Positions 8,648 through 16,245 of a stretch of DNA of 40,972 bases are shown piece after piece (within the stretch, counting starts at the first letter, position 1; every line of letters starts with the position of its first letter). This stretch comes from JBBQYA01 sp038209155 (lineage in GTDB: Bacteria; Bacteroidota; Bacteroidia; Sphingobacteriales; Sphingobacteriaceae): contig JBBQYA010000015.1 in the NCBI GenBank assembly GCA_038209155.1, positions 1-40,972 of the forward strand, in the 5' to 3' direction. The translations under genes were made by a program, and so were the position numbers. The notes beneath the pieces were generated by a model, which worked only from the letters and a program-made list of their open reading frames with translations, was not told the DNA's origin and ran no database searches.

Positions 8648-9343
8648 ATGAAAAAACTTAATTTAATTATTGCCTTGTTGCTTTTTGCAATTATCTCTCA
8701 TGCACAAACTATGAACCCTGCATTAATTACTGTGAACGGAGAATCCGAAATTTCTGTGGTGCCAGATGAAGTGTTTTTCAATTTTTCTATTACTAATCGA
8801 GAATCAAATCTAGAAAAAGCAAAAGCAAAGAATGATGAAACTGTTCGTAAAATTTTAGCTTTTTGCAAACAGCAAGGTATTGCAGACAAAGATATTAAAA
8901 CAGATTACGTTCAATTGAATACCTATGATGATTACGTAGATAATGCAAAAAATCAAGTGTACGAAGCTCGGCAATCAATCTCTGTTTTATTAAGAAATAT
9001 CAGTTCTTACGACAAATTTTCGACTGGATTAATCTCAACTGGAGTTACTCAGTTAGGGAATATAGAATTTAGATCAACTAAAATAAAAAGTTTAGAAGAT
9101 CAAGCACGACTTGAAGCAATTAGAAATGCAAAAGTAAAAGCAGAATCTATGGTAAAGGAACTAGGCCAAACAATTGGAAAGGCTTATTTCATAAGTGATA
9201 TAGTTTCTGATCAACCAAATTTTCCAATGTACAAAATGAATGCAATGAGTGATGGCAGAGGTGGAGAATCTATTGGTCCAACTTTAGCACTTGGAGAATT
9301 AAAAATAAATGGAAAAGTTACTGTAAGTTTTGAATTGAAATAA
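8648..9343 (+). CDS. SIMPL domain protein (DUF541), periplasmic
   Basis: This 231-aa protein has a signal peptide cleaved near residue 20 (ISHAQ). The mature part is a SIMPL/DUF541 domain: it opens with ITVNGESEISVVPDEVFFNFSI, continues with the helical region and conserved YDDYV segment, and closes with GELKINGKVTVSFEL. E. coli YggE, from the same family, has been linked to oxidative stress protection. Here the gene sits 7 nt upstream of msrB, a repair enzyme for oxidised methionine, which fits a stress-related role, though the link is only by neighbourhood. Confidence 0.88.
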   Translation: MKKLNLIIALLLFAIISHAQTMNPALITVNGESEISVVPDEVFFNFSITNRESNLEKAKAKNDETVRKILAFCKQQGIADKDIKTDYVQLNTYDDYVDNAKNQVYEARQSISVLLRNISSYDKFSTGLISTGVTQLGNIEFRSTKIKSLEDQARLEAIRNAKVKAESMVKELGQTIGKAYFISDIVSDQPNFPMYKMNAMSDGRGGESIGPTLALGELKINGKVTVSFELK

Positions 9344-9350
9344 TAATAAC

Positions 9351-9710
9351 ATGGAATACAATAAATTAACAAAAGAGGAAGAAGACATAATCCTTAGAAA
9401 AGGAACTGAAAGACCTTACACAGGAGAATATTTAGATAACAAAGTATCGGGTACATATACCTGCAGAAGATGTAATGCAGAATTGTATAAATCTGAAGAT
9501 AAGTTTGATTCTCACTGTGGTTGGCCAAGTTTTGACGATGAAATAAAAGGTGCAGTAACGAGAATCAGCGATGCAGATGGAAGAAGAATTGAAATCGTTT
9601 GCACGAATTGCAAAGCCCATTTAGGCCATGTTTTTGAAGGAGAAGAATTGACGGATAAAAACACCAGACATTGTGTAAATTCATTATCCATGCTTTTTAT
9701 TCCTTCATAA
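9351..9710 (+). CDS. msrB: Peptide methionine-(R)-S-oxide reductase
   Basis: This 119-aa enzyme reduces methionine-R-sulfoxide in proteins back to methionine, using thioredoxin. The catalytic cysteine is Cys108 in RHCVNSLSM. The structural zinc site is formed by Cys38/Cys41 (CRRC) and Cys84/Cys87 (CTNC). The conserved HCGWPSF loop (Cys56) and HLGHVF segment are present. There is no signal peptide, so it acts in the cytoplasm. The length suits a single-domain MsrB. It is the last gene of the DUF4112-SIMPL-msrB run and is followed by tandem terminators. Confidence 0.95.
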   Translation: MEYNKLTKEEEDIILRKGTERPYTGEYLDNKVSGTYTCRRCNAELYKSEDKFDSHCGWPSFDDEIKGAVTRISDADGRRIEIVCTNCKAHLGHVFEGEELTDKNTRHCVNSLSMLFIPS

Positions 9711-9750
9711 AAGTCTTACTTTTTTAAAATATAAAGTAATATTTTTTGAT

Positions 9751-9770
9751 ACGATTAACTATCGTTTTTA
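9751..9770 (+). terminator. Weak intrinsic terminator
   Basis: A 5-bp stem (ACGAT / ATCGT) with a 5-nt loop is followed by TTTTT. It lies just before the stronger terminator at 9781 and may act as the first of a tandem pair. Confidence 0.4.
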
Positions 9771-9780
9771 TACTATTTCA

Positions 9781-9811
9781 GCCCTTAGTTTTTTATTCTA
9801 AGGGCTTTTTT
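9781..9811 (+). terminator. Intrinsic terminator after msrB
   Basis: A perfect 8-bp stem (GCCCTTAG at 9781-9788, CTAAGGGC at 9798-9805) with a 9-nt loop is followed directly by six T. It ends the DUF4112-SIMPL-msrB unit and separates it from the convergent ABC transporter gene. Confidence 0.9.
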
Positions 9812-9849
9812 ATTTTTAAAAAAAATTAGAGATTACTATAATAATTAAC

Positions 9850-11610
9850 TTAAGCAAGTACCGAACTAGCATGTTTTTCACCTATTTGCTGTCTCCACAT
9901 GGCATAATAAAGGCCTTTAGTTTCAATCAATTCTAAGTGTTTTCCAGATTCAATAATGTGACCTCTTTCCAAGACATAAATTTTATCTGCATGCATGATA
10001 GTAGAAAGACGATGAGCAATCATGATCGTAATATGGTTTTTAAGAACAGAAACTTCTCGAATTGTTTTTCCAATTTCTTCCTCAGTTATGGAATCTAAAG
10101 AAGAAGTTGCTTCATCAAAAACCAAAAGATCAGGTTGTCTTAAAAGTGCTCTAGCAATGGATAGACGTTGTTTTTCTCCTCCAGAAACTTTAACCCCTCC
10201 TTCTCCAATTACCGTGTCCAATCCTTTGTCTGCTCTTGCTAATAAGTTGTGGCATGCTGCTTTTCTCAATACATCAAAACAGTGCTCATCACTTGCGTCT
10301 GGACGAACAAATAAAAGATTCTCCCGAATAGTACCTGAAAACAATTGAGTATCTTGAGTTACAAATCCTATCTTTTCACGTAGTGCATCTAAATCTACAT
10401 CTTGGCTGTCAGTAGCATTGTAAATAATTTTTCCATCACCGGGAGCATATAAACCGACCAATAATTTTACTAAAGTTGTTTTTCCAGATCCGGAAGGGCC
10501 AACAAAAGCGACAGTCTCGCCTTTTTTAGCATTAAAAGAAATATTAGTCAATGCATTTGAATGTGCAGATTGGTGTTTAAAAGAAACATTTTCAAATTTT
10601 AACTTTTCTATTTCTTTAATTTCTGTTGGGTTTTCTGGTTTTCTTTCAATGGGAATATTTATAATTCTATGAAAATTGGCTAGTGAAACCTCTGCTTCTC
10701 TGTATGCAATAATTACAGATGCTAATTCTTGTAATGGATTAAAAAGAAAAAAGGAATAAAATAGAAAAGTAAAATATTTACCTGCCGAAATTTCATTATC
10801 AAAAATCAAAATCAATAAAACAACAACCATAGCACTTCTTACAAAATTTACCGTTGTACCTTGCAAAAAGTTCATACTTCGCACATATTTTACCTTCTTT
10901 AATTCAAGGCCTAATATTTTGTAAGTCGTATTATTCAACCTTCCAATTTCCTGTTGAGCCAATCCAAGACTTTTTACTAATTCTATATTTCTTAACGATT
11001 CAGTAGTTGAACCTGCTAAAGAAGTAGTTTCAGCAACAATGCTTTTTTGAACGACTTTTATTTTTTTACTTAAAATCCATGAAATAAAACTAATGATTGG
11101 AATTGCTGTGAAATAAACCAATGTTACTTTATAACTAATAGATAATGAATAGACAATCACAAAGATCATCCCTACCAAACTGATAAATAAAATGCTAATA
11201 AAGGAGGTAATAAATCTTTCAGAATCTGTTCTTACTTTTTGTAAAATTCCTAAAGTCTCTCCACTTCTTTGATCTTCAAACGTTTGGTAAGGTAATTCTA
11301 ACGAATGTTTTAATCCATCAGCATACATTTTGGCCCCTAATCGCTGTACAATTACACTCACAAAATAATCTTGGAAATTTTTGGCAATTCTCGAAACCAT
11401 TGCAGCACTTATGGAAAACCCAATTAATGTCAGAATACCTTTTATAAATTCTGATCTGCTTAAAACATCCCGTTTTTCGATAAAATTATCTACAATTTTT
11501 CCAGTAATATGTGGATCTAATAGAGAAAAAACGATGTTTATAGTGGCTAAACCCAAAGCTAAAGCAATAAGACCTTTATAATTTTTTAGGTAGGAAAGTA
11601 AAATTTTCAT
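9850..11610 (-). CDS. ABC exporter, fused permease and ATPase (MsbA/MdlB-like)
   Basis: This is a 586-aa half-transporter expected to work as a homodimer in the inner membrane. I use the ATG at 11610 (MKILLSYLKNYKG) because the upstream in-frame ATG at 11682 adds 24 residues that do not look like the family. The N-terminal six-span ABC membrane domain covers about residues 10-305. The nucleotide-binding domain has Walker A GPSGSGKT at 371-378, the signature VSGGEKQRLSIARAL, Walker B LLVFDEATSSLD and the switch histidine in IAHRLST. The substrate cannot be told; relatives export lipids, peptides or drugs. It is a single-gene unit that converges with msrB. Confidence 0.9.
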   Translation of the reverse strand: MKILLSYLKNYKGLIALALGLATINIVFSLLDPHITGKIVDNFIEKRDVLSRSEFIKGILTLIGFSISAAMVSRIAKNFQDYFVSVIVQRLGAKMYADGLKHSLELPYQTFEDQRSGETLGILQKVRTDSERFITSFISILFISLVGMIFVIVYSLSISYKVTLVYFTAIPIISFISWILSKKIKVVQKSIVAETTSLAGSTTESLRNIELVKSLGLAQQEIGRLNNTTYKILGLELKKVKYVRSMNFLQGTTVNFVRSAMVVVLLILIFDNEISAGKYFTFLFYSFFLFNPLQELASVIIAYREAEVSLANFHRIINIPIERKPENPTEIKEIEKLKFENVSFKHQSAHSNALTNISFNAKKGETVAFVGPSGSGKTTLVKLLVGLYAPGDGKIIYNATDSQDVDLDALREKIGFVTQDTQLFSGTIRENLLFVRPDASDEHCFDVLRKAACHNLLARADKGLDTVIGEGGVKVSGGEKQRLSIARALLRQPDLLVFDEATSSLDSITEEEIGKTIREVSVLKNHITIMIAHRLSTIMHADKIYVLERGHIIESGKHLELIETKGLYYAMWRQQIGEKHASSVLA

Positions 11611-11958
11611 GTACTGATGGAGATCAATGTTACAACAGGTAATGTTAATTAAATGCTGATTGTTTTGAAAATTGAATGTCAAAAGGAACCTTATTTATTT
11701 TCAAATAAAATTTATCAAAAGCAAAGGCGATTTTTTAACGATAGTGATTTTACTATTTTTTTGCTTAGATTATGATGAAATTTAATAAATTAAAGGTTGA
11801 GAATAATGAGCAAGAGAAGATATGAAAGTAATTTAATGGGGTAAAACAATAAAAGACCTTCTCGATTGCAAACAAGGAGATAATATTTTTTTCGATAAAG
11901 CTATTTTATTGAAATCATTAACTTGGATAGCTATTTGTTAAATTTTTAATAAACGAAA
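11611..11958. other. Intergenic region upstream of the ABC exporter and a 41-aa gene
   Basis: This is a 348-nt AT-rich gap between two divergent genes. It holds only very short reading frames (12-17 codons, for example at about 11772 and 11804) that look random. No clear -33/-7 pair is visible on either strand, and there is no hairpin with a T-tract. It must contain the promoters of the ABC exporter (minus) and of the 41-aa gene at 11959 (plus). Confidence 0.6.
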
Positions 11959-12084
11959 ATGGCAAAAGAAAAGAAATCAACAAAGAAAGATTCTAGTGAT
12001 CCATGTTGGAAAGGGTATGAAAAAATTGGAATGAAGACTAAAGCTGGCAAAAAAGTCCCGAATTGTGTTCCTGACAAGAAATAA
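11959..12084 (+). CDS. 41-aa protein with CWKGYE...GKKVPNCVP motif
   Basis: A complete small gene: ATG at 11959, TAA at 12082. A lysine-rich start (MAKEKKSTKKDSSD) is followed by DPCWKGYEKIGMKTKAGKKV and PNCVPDKK, with two cysteines (16 and 36) 20 residues apart. From memory, the pattern CWKGY-x-x-x-GMK...GKKVPNCVP recurs in short proteins and at the ends of larger proteins in marine phages and bacteria; I know no assigned function. The gene stands alone, without phage genes nearby, and ends at a strong bidirectional terminator 8 nt after the stop. The motif and the terminator support a real gene. Confidence 0.75.
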   Translation: MAKEKKSTKKDSSDPCWKGYEKIGMKTKAGKKVPNCVPDKK

Positions 12085-12091
12085 AACAAAA

Positions 12092-12129
12092 AAAAATCAA
12101 ACTTTAATTAAATTTTAAGTTTGATTTTT
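12092..12129. terminator. Bidirectional intrinsic terminator between two small genes
   Basis: A perfect 13-bp stem (12092-12104 and 12117-12129) has a 12-nt loop. The arms begin with A5 and end with T5, so each strand's transcript ends in a U-tract; on the minus strand TTTGTTTTA follows. It lies between the convergent 41-aa genes at 11959 (plus) and 12149 (minus) and serves both. Confidence 0.88.
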
Positions 12130-12148
12130 GTGTTTAATGATTTGAATA

Positions 12149-12274
12149 TTAAATCCAACCGCCACCTTTAACTGGCGATTTTTTATATCCATTCATGTCT
12201 CTCACACCTCTGCATGAGGTCAATGTTCCGCAAAATAAACCGAAAATAATTAATAGAAGTAGGGCTTTTTTCAT
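12149..12274 (-). CDS. 41-aa predicted lipoprotein
   Basis: A complete small gene: ATG at 12274-12272, TAA at 12151-12149. The N-terminus MKKALLLLIIFGLFCGTLTS is a lipoprotein signal with lipobox LTSC and acylated Cys21. The mature peptide is only 21 residues (CRGVRDMNGYKKSPVKGGGW and a final I), basic and glycine-rich near its end. It lies 98 nt downstream of the hotdog thioesterase gene on the same strand and 19 nt before the shared terminator, so it may be the last gene of that operon or an independent unit. I do not recognise a named family. The lipobox and terminator argue for a real gene. Confidence 0.7.
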   Translation of the reverse strand: MKKALLLLIIFGLFCGTLTSCRGVRDMNGYKKSPVKGGGWI

Positions 12275-12372
12275 TCGTAATAATTTAATTATTTCTTATA
12301 CGTAAGAAAAATTATTAGTTACAAATTTTTTCTTTTTTAAAGAAATTATCAGAAAAAACCATGGTTGATTTA

Positions 12373-12810
12373 TTAAACTACCAATTTGCTTTCTGGAATT
12401 ATTGCCACAGTTAATCTACAAATGCAGGTTAGTTTATCTTTATCATTACTTATTCTAATTTCCCAAACTTGAATGGTTGAGCCAATCGATAATGGTTTAC
12501 AGATTCCAGTAACGAATCCAGAAGTAACTGGTCTTAAATGATTTGCGTTCACCTCTAAACCTACTGCTCTTTTATCTTCACCAATGCAAAGATTAGAAGC
12601 AACACTGCCAAGAGTTTCTGCCAATACTACTGAAGATCCTCCATGCAAAATCCCATAAGGTTGCTTGGTTCTATGATCAACTGGCAGTTTTGCAATTAAA
12701 AAGTCTGAACCGATTTCTGTGAATTCAAGTCCAAGCCATTCGCCCATGTTTCCTACACCACTTTTATTTAAATCTTCAATGGTGGCTTTCTTTTTCCAAA
12801 TACTTTCCAT
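12373..12810 (-). CDS. Hotdog-fold acyl-CoA thioesterase (PaaI/MenI-like)
   Basis: This 145-aa protein has a single hotdog fold of the PaaI/YbdB/MenI group, which hydrolyses acyl- or aryl-CoA thioesters in the cytoplasm. The diagnostic GILHGGSSVVLAETLGS is at about residues 52-68, with the HGG turn and the catalytic acidic residue in AET. It is followed by GLEVNANHLRPV. Substrates in this group include 1,4-dihydroxy-2-naphthoyl-CoA (menaquinone pathway) and phenylacetyl-type CoAs; no menaquinone genes are nearby to decide. Its ATG overlaps the stop of the DUF3347 gene by one base (TAATG), which indicates coupling. Confidence 0.88.
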   Translation of the reverse strand: MESIWKKKATIEDLNKSGVGNMGEWLGLEFTEIGSDFLIAKLPVDHRTKQPYGILHGGSSVVLAETLGSVASNLCIGEDKRAVGLEVNANHLRPVTSGFVTGICKPLSIGSTIQVWEIRISNDKDKLTCICRLTVAIIPESKLVV

Positions 12811-13415
12811 TAATTAAAAGTATATGCAGCTTTTACTTCACCGCATTCTAGCATAACATCTCCGAAATATGGATTTTTTATTTCATCCACATCGCTTAGC
12901 CAATTTGCTCCTGTATTATTAAATGCCATGGGGCAATATTGATTGTAAACAGTGCCTTCATTAATTCCGAATTTTTTAATCATATCTTCCACTTGAACAG
13001 TTAGTATTTGAAAGATATCACGTTGTTCTTCAATATCTTTTGATTCAATTAATGCAGTTAAAGTGAGATTTATTCCTAAACTTGCAGATATAAAAGCATC
13101 ATTAGTCTCCATTGCTACATTTGGTTGGTTAAAAGAACTTAATTCTTTTTGTAATTTGCTACTACTTGCTTTAGTTTCATCTAAATTACTATTTACCAAA
13201 TCATCTTTTATAGTCAGATAACCTTTAAAAATCTCAGTCATATTTTGTTTGAAAGCCTCTGTCGCATTTTCAAGTGGTTTGATTTTTTCTACAATGATTT
13301 TTTCAGTTTCTTCTGTTTCTGGTTCTTTTGATGCACTTTGCTTTTTTTGATTACAAGAAATTACAGCAGAACTTAAGATAAGTATCAAAAGGATTTTTTG
13401 GAATATTTTTTTCAT
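12810..13415 (-). CDS. DUF3347 domain lipoprotein
   Basis: This 201-aa protein has a lipoprotein signal (lipobox AVISC, Cys21), an acidic/lysine-rich linker and a DUF3347 helical domain (about 55-200). The hallmark is the C-terminal block YCPMAFNNTGANWLSDVDEI followed by KNPYFGDVMLECG. DUF3347 is found as free lipoproteins and attached to CusB-type metal efflux adaptors in Bacteroidota, and the conserved Cys and Met residues suggest metal binding. No efflux pump genes are in this operon, so a metal role here is inference. The gene lies 15 nt after the DinB gene. Confidence 0.85.
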   Translation of the reverse strand: MKKIFQKILLILILSSAVISCNQKKQSASKEPETEETEKIIVEKIKPLENATEAFKQNMTEIFKGYLTIKDDLVNSNLDETKASSSKLQKELSSFNQPNVAMETNDAFISASLGINLTLTALIESKDIEEQRDIFQILTVQVEDMIKKFGINEGTVYNQYCPMAFNNTGANWLSDVDEIKNPYFGDVMLECGEVKAAYTFN

Positions 13416-13430
13416 GATTTAATTATTGTT

Positions 13431-13946
13431 TTAAATGAAATAACGATCTCTTATTATATTGAAATGATGTATTTGATGACCTCCTATAACGTGAAAAACT
13501 GCGTTTACACTCATTTTGTTTTTATTTGCAATGCCAGTTCTAGTTAAAAATTCTTCCGGCATATTTTGAAGCATAAGCAAAGTGCTTTTTCTAACTGCAT
13601 TGTATTCTTCAATTAAATTAATAAAAGGAATTTGATCAGCAAACCCATTTCTTACATAATCATTTTCTTCAAAACCCGGAATTTCAGTTTCATCATTTCT
13701 AGAAAAAGTTAATGCTCGATAACTAAAAATTCTTTCAACTTCTATTAAATGAGAAACGACTTCTTTGATACTCCACTTCTCTGGCAAATATCTAAAAAGT
13801 GATTTATCTTCAGTGATGGGAGAAAGAAAATTAGTTATTTCATCAGAGATTTCTGCAAATTGAATTCGAAAATCTATTGGTTTCAAATTATTTAAATACG
13901 ATTGATAAAAACCTGCGTATTCATCTTTTTCTGGAAAATTCATCAT
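13431..13946 (-). CDS. DinB-like four-helix metalloprotein
   Basis: This 171-aa protein is of the DinB/YfiT-like fold. The expected metal-binding histidines are visible: SHLIEVERIFSYRAL near residues 66-80 and GHQIHHFNIIRDRYF near 155-169. WSIKEVVSHL is the family's usual second-helix motif. Family members act as thiol-dependent transferases or are uncharacterised; this is not DinB the DNA polymerase. The start overlaps the end of the histidine kinase gene by 4 nt (ATGA), so the two are co-translated. The start could be either of the first two Met codons. Confidence 0.85.
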   Translation of the reverse strand: MMNFPEKDEYAGFYQSYLNNLKPIDFRIQFAEISDEITNFLSPITEDKSLFRYLPEKWSIKEVVSHLIEVERIFSYRALTFSRNDETEIPGFEENDYVRNGFADQIPFINLIEEYNAVRKSTLLMLQNMPEEFLTRTGIANKNKMSVNAVFHVIGGHQIHHFNIIRDRYFI

Positions 13947-15118
13947 GCTTTTAATAAAATTCTAAAAGTAGTTCCCTTACCAATTTCAGATTCTTTCACA
14001 AATATATGGCCTGAATGGTAATTGTCTATAATTCTTTTTACTAAGGATAATCCTAATCCCCAACCTCTTTTTCTGGTGGTGTATCCAGGTTGAAAAACCG
14101 TTTCAAATTTTGATTTTGGTATTCCAACACCCGTGTCATGAATGTCAATAACTACTTGATTTTTAGAATTTTTATTTACATTAATTGTAATTTTTCCGGC
14201 AGCTCCGATAGCGTTTATTGCATTTTTACATAAATTTTCTATCACCCAGTCGAACAAAGGAATATTCAATTTTGCTGTAAGTGGCAGTCCTTTTGTTTCA
14301 AAAACAATCTTTTGTGATGTCCTTTTCTTGAGATAATTTACATAATCATTGATTACATCTAGCACCACATGGTCTGATAAAACTGGCGCAGAACCAATTT
14401 TAGAAAACCGATCGGTAATTAATTCCAAACGCTTTACATCGTTTTGCATTTCTATTACAAGCGGATCATTTTCGTCGTTTAACTTTTCTTTTAATAATTC
14501 TATCCAAGCGATCAAAGATGAGATGGGTGTACCCAATTGATGTGCAGTTTCTTTGCTCATGCCTACCCAAACCTGATTTTGTTCTGCTCTTCGGGATGAA
14601 GAAAATGCTAAATATGCAGCAATTAAAAAAATACCAATAATAAGTAACTGCACATAAGGATAATATCGAAGTCGATTTAAAGTCTCAGAATCTTTATAGT
14701 AAATATACTCGCTAACTCCTGATTGAGGTTCATATACGATTGGCTCCTTAGAATCTTTCATTTCTTGCAATTGTGCTTTGAAATAATCGGGATCATATTG
14801 CTTTCCTTTTTCATTTTCAATTAAGGTTTTGTTTGAATCCAAACCAGCATGATTAAGTATAGAATCTTTTGCATCTGCTTGTATTACAGGTACTGCCGCA
14901 TTATTTGTTCTTACATCAAATAGAAAAACCAAAAAATCACTATCTTCCACTTTAAATAATAAATTGGTGCTCTTTACCCATAATTCTGCTTTTTTCTTTT
15001 CTTCAACAGATAATTTTTGAACTAAGGAGTTGGTGTAAAAAAGAGAACCTATACCAATAGCAGAGGCAAATAGTAATAGATATATTTTCCAAACCCGCTT
15101 TTTGTCGTAATCATTCAT
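13943..15118 (-). CDS. Membrane sensor histidine kinase
   Basis: This is a 391-aa kinase. TM1 (about 10-30) and TM2 (about 152-174) flank a periplasmic sensor region of about 120 aa without a recognised domain. There is no HAMP domain. The H-box is SKETAHQLGTPISSL with phospho-acceptor His193. The ATPase domain has the N-box ENLCKNAINAI, the G1 box DTGVGIP and the G2 region RGWGLGLSLVKRI. No response regulator gene lies next to it, so its partner is elsewhere. It opens an operon with the DinB-like, DUF3347 and hotdog genes (4-nt overlap, 15-nt gap, 1-nt overlap), an unusual set of neighbours for a kinase. Confidence 0.92.
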   Translation of the reverse strand: MNDYDKKRVWKIYLLLFASAIGIGSLFYTNSLVQKLSVEEKKKAELWVKSTNLLFKVEDSDFLVFLFDVRTNNAAVPVIQADAKDSILNHAGLDSNKTLIENEKGKQYDPDYFKAQLQEMKDSKEPIVYEPQSGVSEYIYYKDSETLNRLRYYPYVQLLIIGIFLIAAYLAFSSSRRAEQNQVWVGMSKETAHQLGTPISSLIAWIELLKEKLNDENDPLVIEMQNDVKRLELITDRFSKIGSAPVLSDHVVLDVINDYVNYLKKRTSQKIVFETKGLPLTAKLNIPLFDWVIENLCKNAINAIGAAGKITINVNKNSKNQVVIDIHDTGVGIPKSKFETVFQPGYTTRKRGWGLGLSLVKRIIDNYHSGHIFVKESEIGKGTTFRILLKA

Positions 15119-15216
15119 AATATTTAAATCCTTAGCGAATAACGAAATTTTTAAGTAAAGTGCATCTAATAAATTAATTGTAAGGCAAATAAAAAAATTA
15201 AAATATGAATATTAAT

Positions 15217-15239
15217 TTTAAAATCTTTAAGATTTTAAA
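15217..15239. promoter_or_regulatory. 23-bp palindrome in a divergent promoter region
   Basis: Perfect 11-bp arms TTTAAAATCTT and AAGATTTTAAA surround one central T. The site lies between two genes transcribed away from each other (histidine kinase and the 15288 gene), where no terminator is needed. A protein-binding site controlling one or both genes is the simplest reading. It is AT-rich, but the arm length is well beyond the usual background. Confidence 0.5.
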
Positions 15240-15287
15240 TACAAACCTTTAATAATATTACGTTTAAACTTAATTATCGAATTTTAT

Positions 15288-16070
15288 ATGAAAAGTATAT
15301 TTTTATTTATTTTGATACTAGTTTGTCAAAGAAATTTGGCACAAGTTGCCTGTAAAACTAGAACTCTTGAAGAAGGATCTAAGGAAAAAACATGTTTTCA
15401 TTTAAATAAAAAGCCTTCAATTATAGAGCTCTGGGACTCTGATCGTAGATTTGGAAGTATAAAAGCATTTAATAATTCAGGAGTTGAACTTTTTACTTAT
15501 TATTTGAGAACAGTGGGCGGGCATTCTTCTGTTTATTTGGATTATTATCCAAATGGGCAAATTAAGAAAGCTGAATATAGTTCTGCACCCGATGGTGGAA
15601 TTCAGTTTTGGAGAATTATTCATCATTTTGACGATCAAGGAAAACAAACCAGCTATTCAGATTTTAGCCAACCAGATGGTCGTCCTCATCTATTTATTCC
15701 AGAACTTTTGAAAGAGAAAACTGAAATTAAAAAGATAGAAAAACAAGCTGAGGTAGTAAAGTGTGCAACTCCATATTTAAGTATTATTAAAATTGGAAAC
15801 CGTTCAAATAAAAAATTATTGATTTTATTAAAGGCTAAAAAGAATCCATTTATTGAAGTAAAGGATACTTTAATCAGTTTAAAACCTAATAAAGATGTGA
15901 TAATAAAATCTCAATTAATGGCAGAAAAATTTTTACCCGCGGATGCTTTATTTGAACCGATCATTATCGATAAAAGGAAATCCAAAAGCAATATTAAAAT
16001 TATTAGTTCGATTACAGAAGGTACTAATTTTTCTCGAACCTATTTTTGGTATGCAATAAATGAAGAATAG
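15288..16070 (+). CDS. Unknown exported protein with MORN-like repeat
   Basis: This 260-aa protein has an N-terminal signal peptide (cleavage near LAQ, residue 19). The region around 60-130 contains SVYLDYYPNGQIKKAEYS and IHHFDDQGKQTSYSDF, strand-turn units like those of the MORN/YwqK-type antitoxin-repeat family. The C-terminal half (about 150-260) looks like a separate beta-rich domain that I do not recognise. The function is unknown. It is read divergently from the histidine kinase across a 169-nt gap holding a 23-bp palindrome. An imperfect hairpin (16070-16099) starts at its stop codon but has no T-tract. Confidence 0.75.
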   Translation: MKSIFLFILILVCQRNLAQVACKTRTLEEGSKEKTCFHLNKKPSIIELWDSDRRFGSIKAFNNSGVELFTYYLRTVGGHSSVYLDYYPNGQIKKAEYSSAPDGGIQFWRIIHHFDDQGKQTSYSDFSQPDGRPHLFIPELLKEKTEIKKIEKQAEVVKCATPYLSIIKIGNRSNKKLLILLKAKKNPFIEVKDTLISLKPNKDVIIKSQLMAEKFLPADALFEPIIIDKRKSKSNIKIISSITEGTNFSRTYFWYAINEE

Positions 16071-16121
16071 AATGTAATTTCAGTGAAAAAATTATATTCC
16101 AATCAAAATATATTCTTATGC

Positions 16122-16149
16122 TTGCCAGCTAAATAAAATATTAATTTTA
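16122..16149 (+). promoter_or_regulatory. Candidate promoter for secA
   Basis: TTG at 16122-16124, a 17-nt spacer, then TAATTTTA at 16142-16149, one base from the TAnnTTTG consensus. It would give a leader of about 90 nt before the secA ATG. Confidence 0.45.
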
Positions 16150-16245
16150 CACCTCAAACAAATCTGCCACCTTGTCAAATAAAAGCTGCTGGCTTACTAT
16201 TTGTAAATTTTAAAATCATTTAAAACAATAACGTAAATAAATTCC

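Noticed and set aside
12810..13415. Considered calling the DUF3347 gene part of a metal efflux system
   Set aside because: There are no CusA/CusB/CusC or P-type ATPase genes nearby; the domain alone does not establish that role.
16070..16099. An 11-bp hairpin (one G-T pair) beginning at the stop codon of the 15288 gene
   Set aside because: No T-tract follows, so it is not called as a terminator; it may only affect RNA stability.
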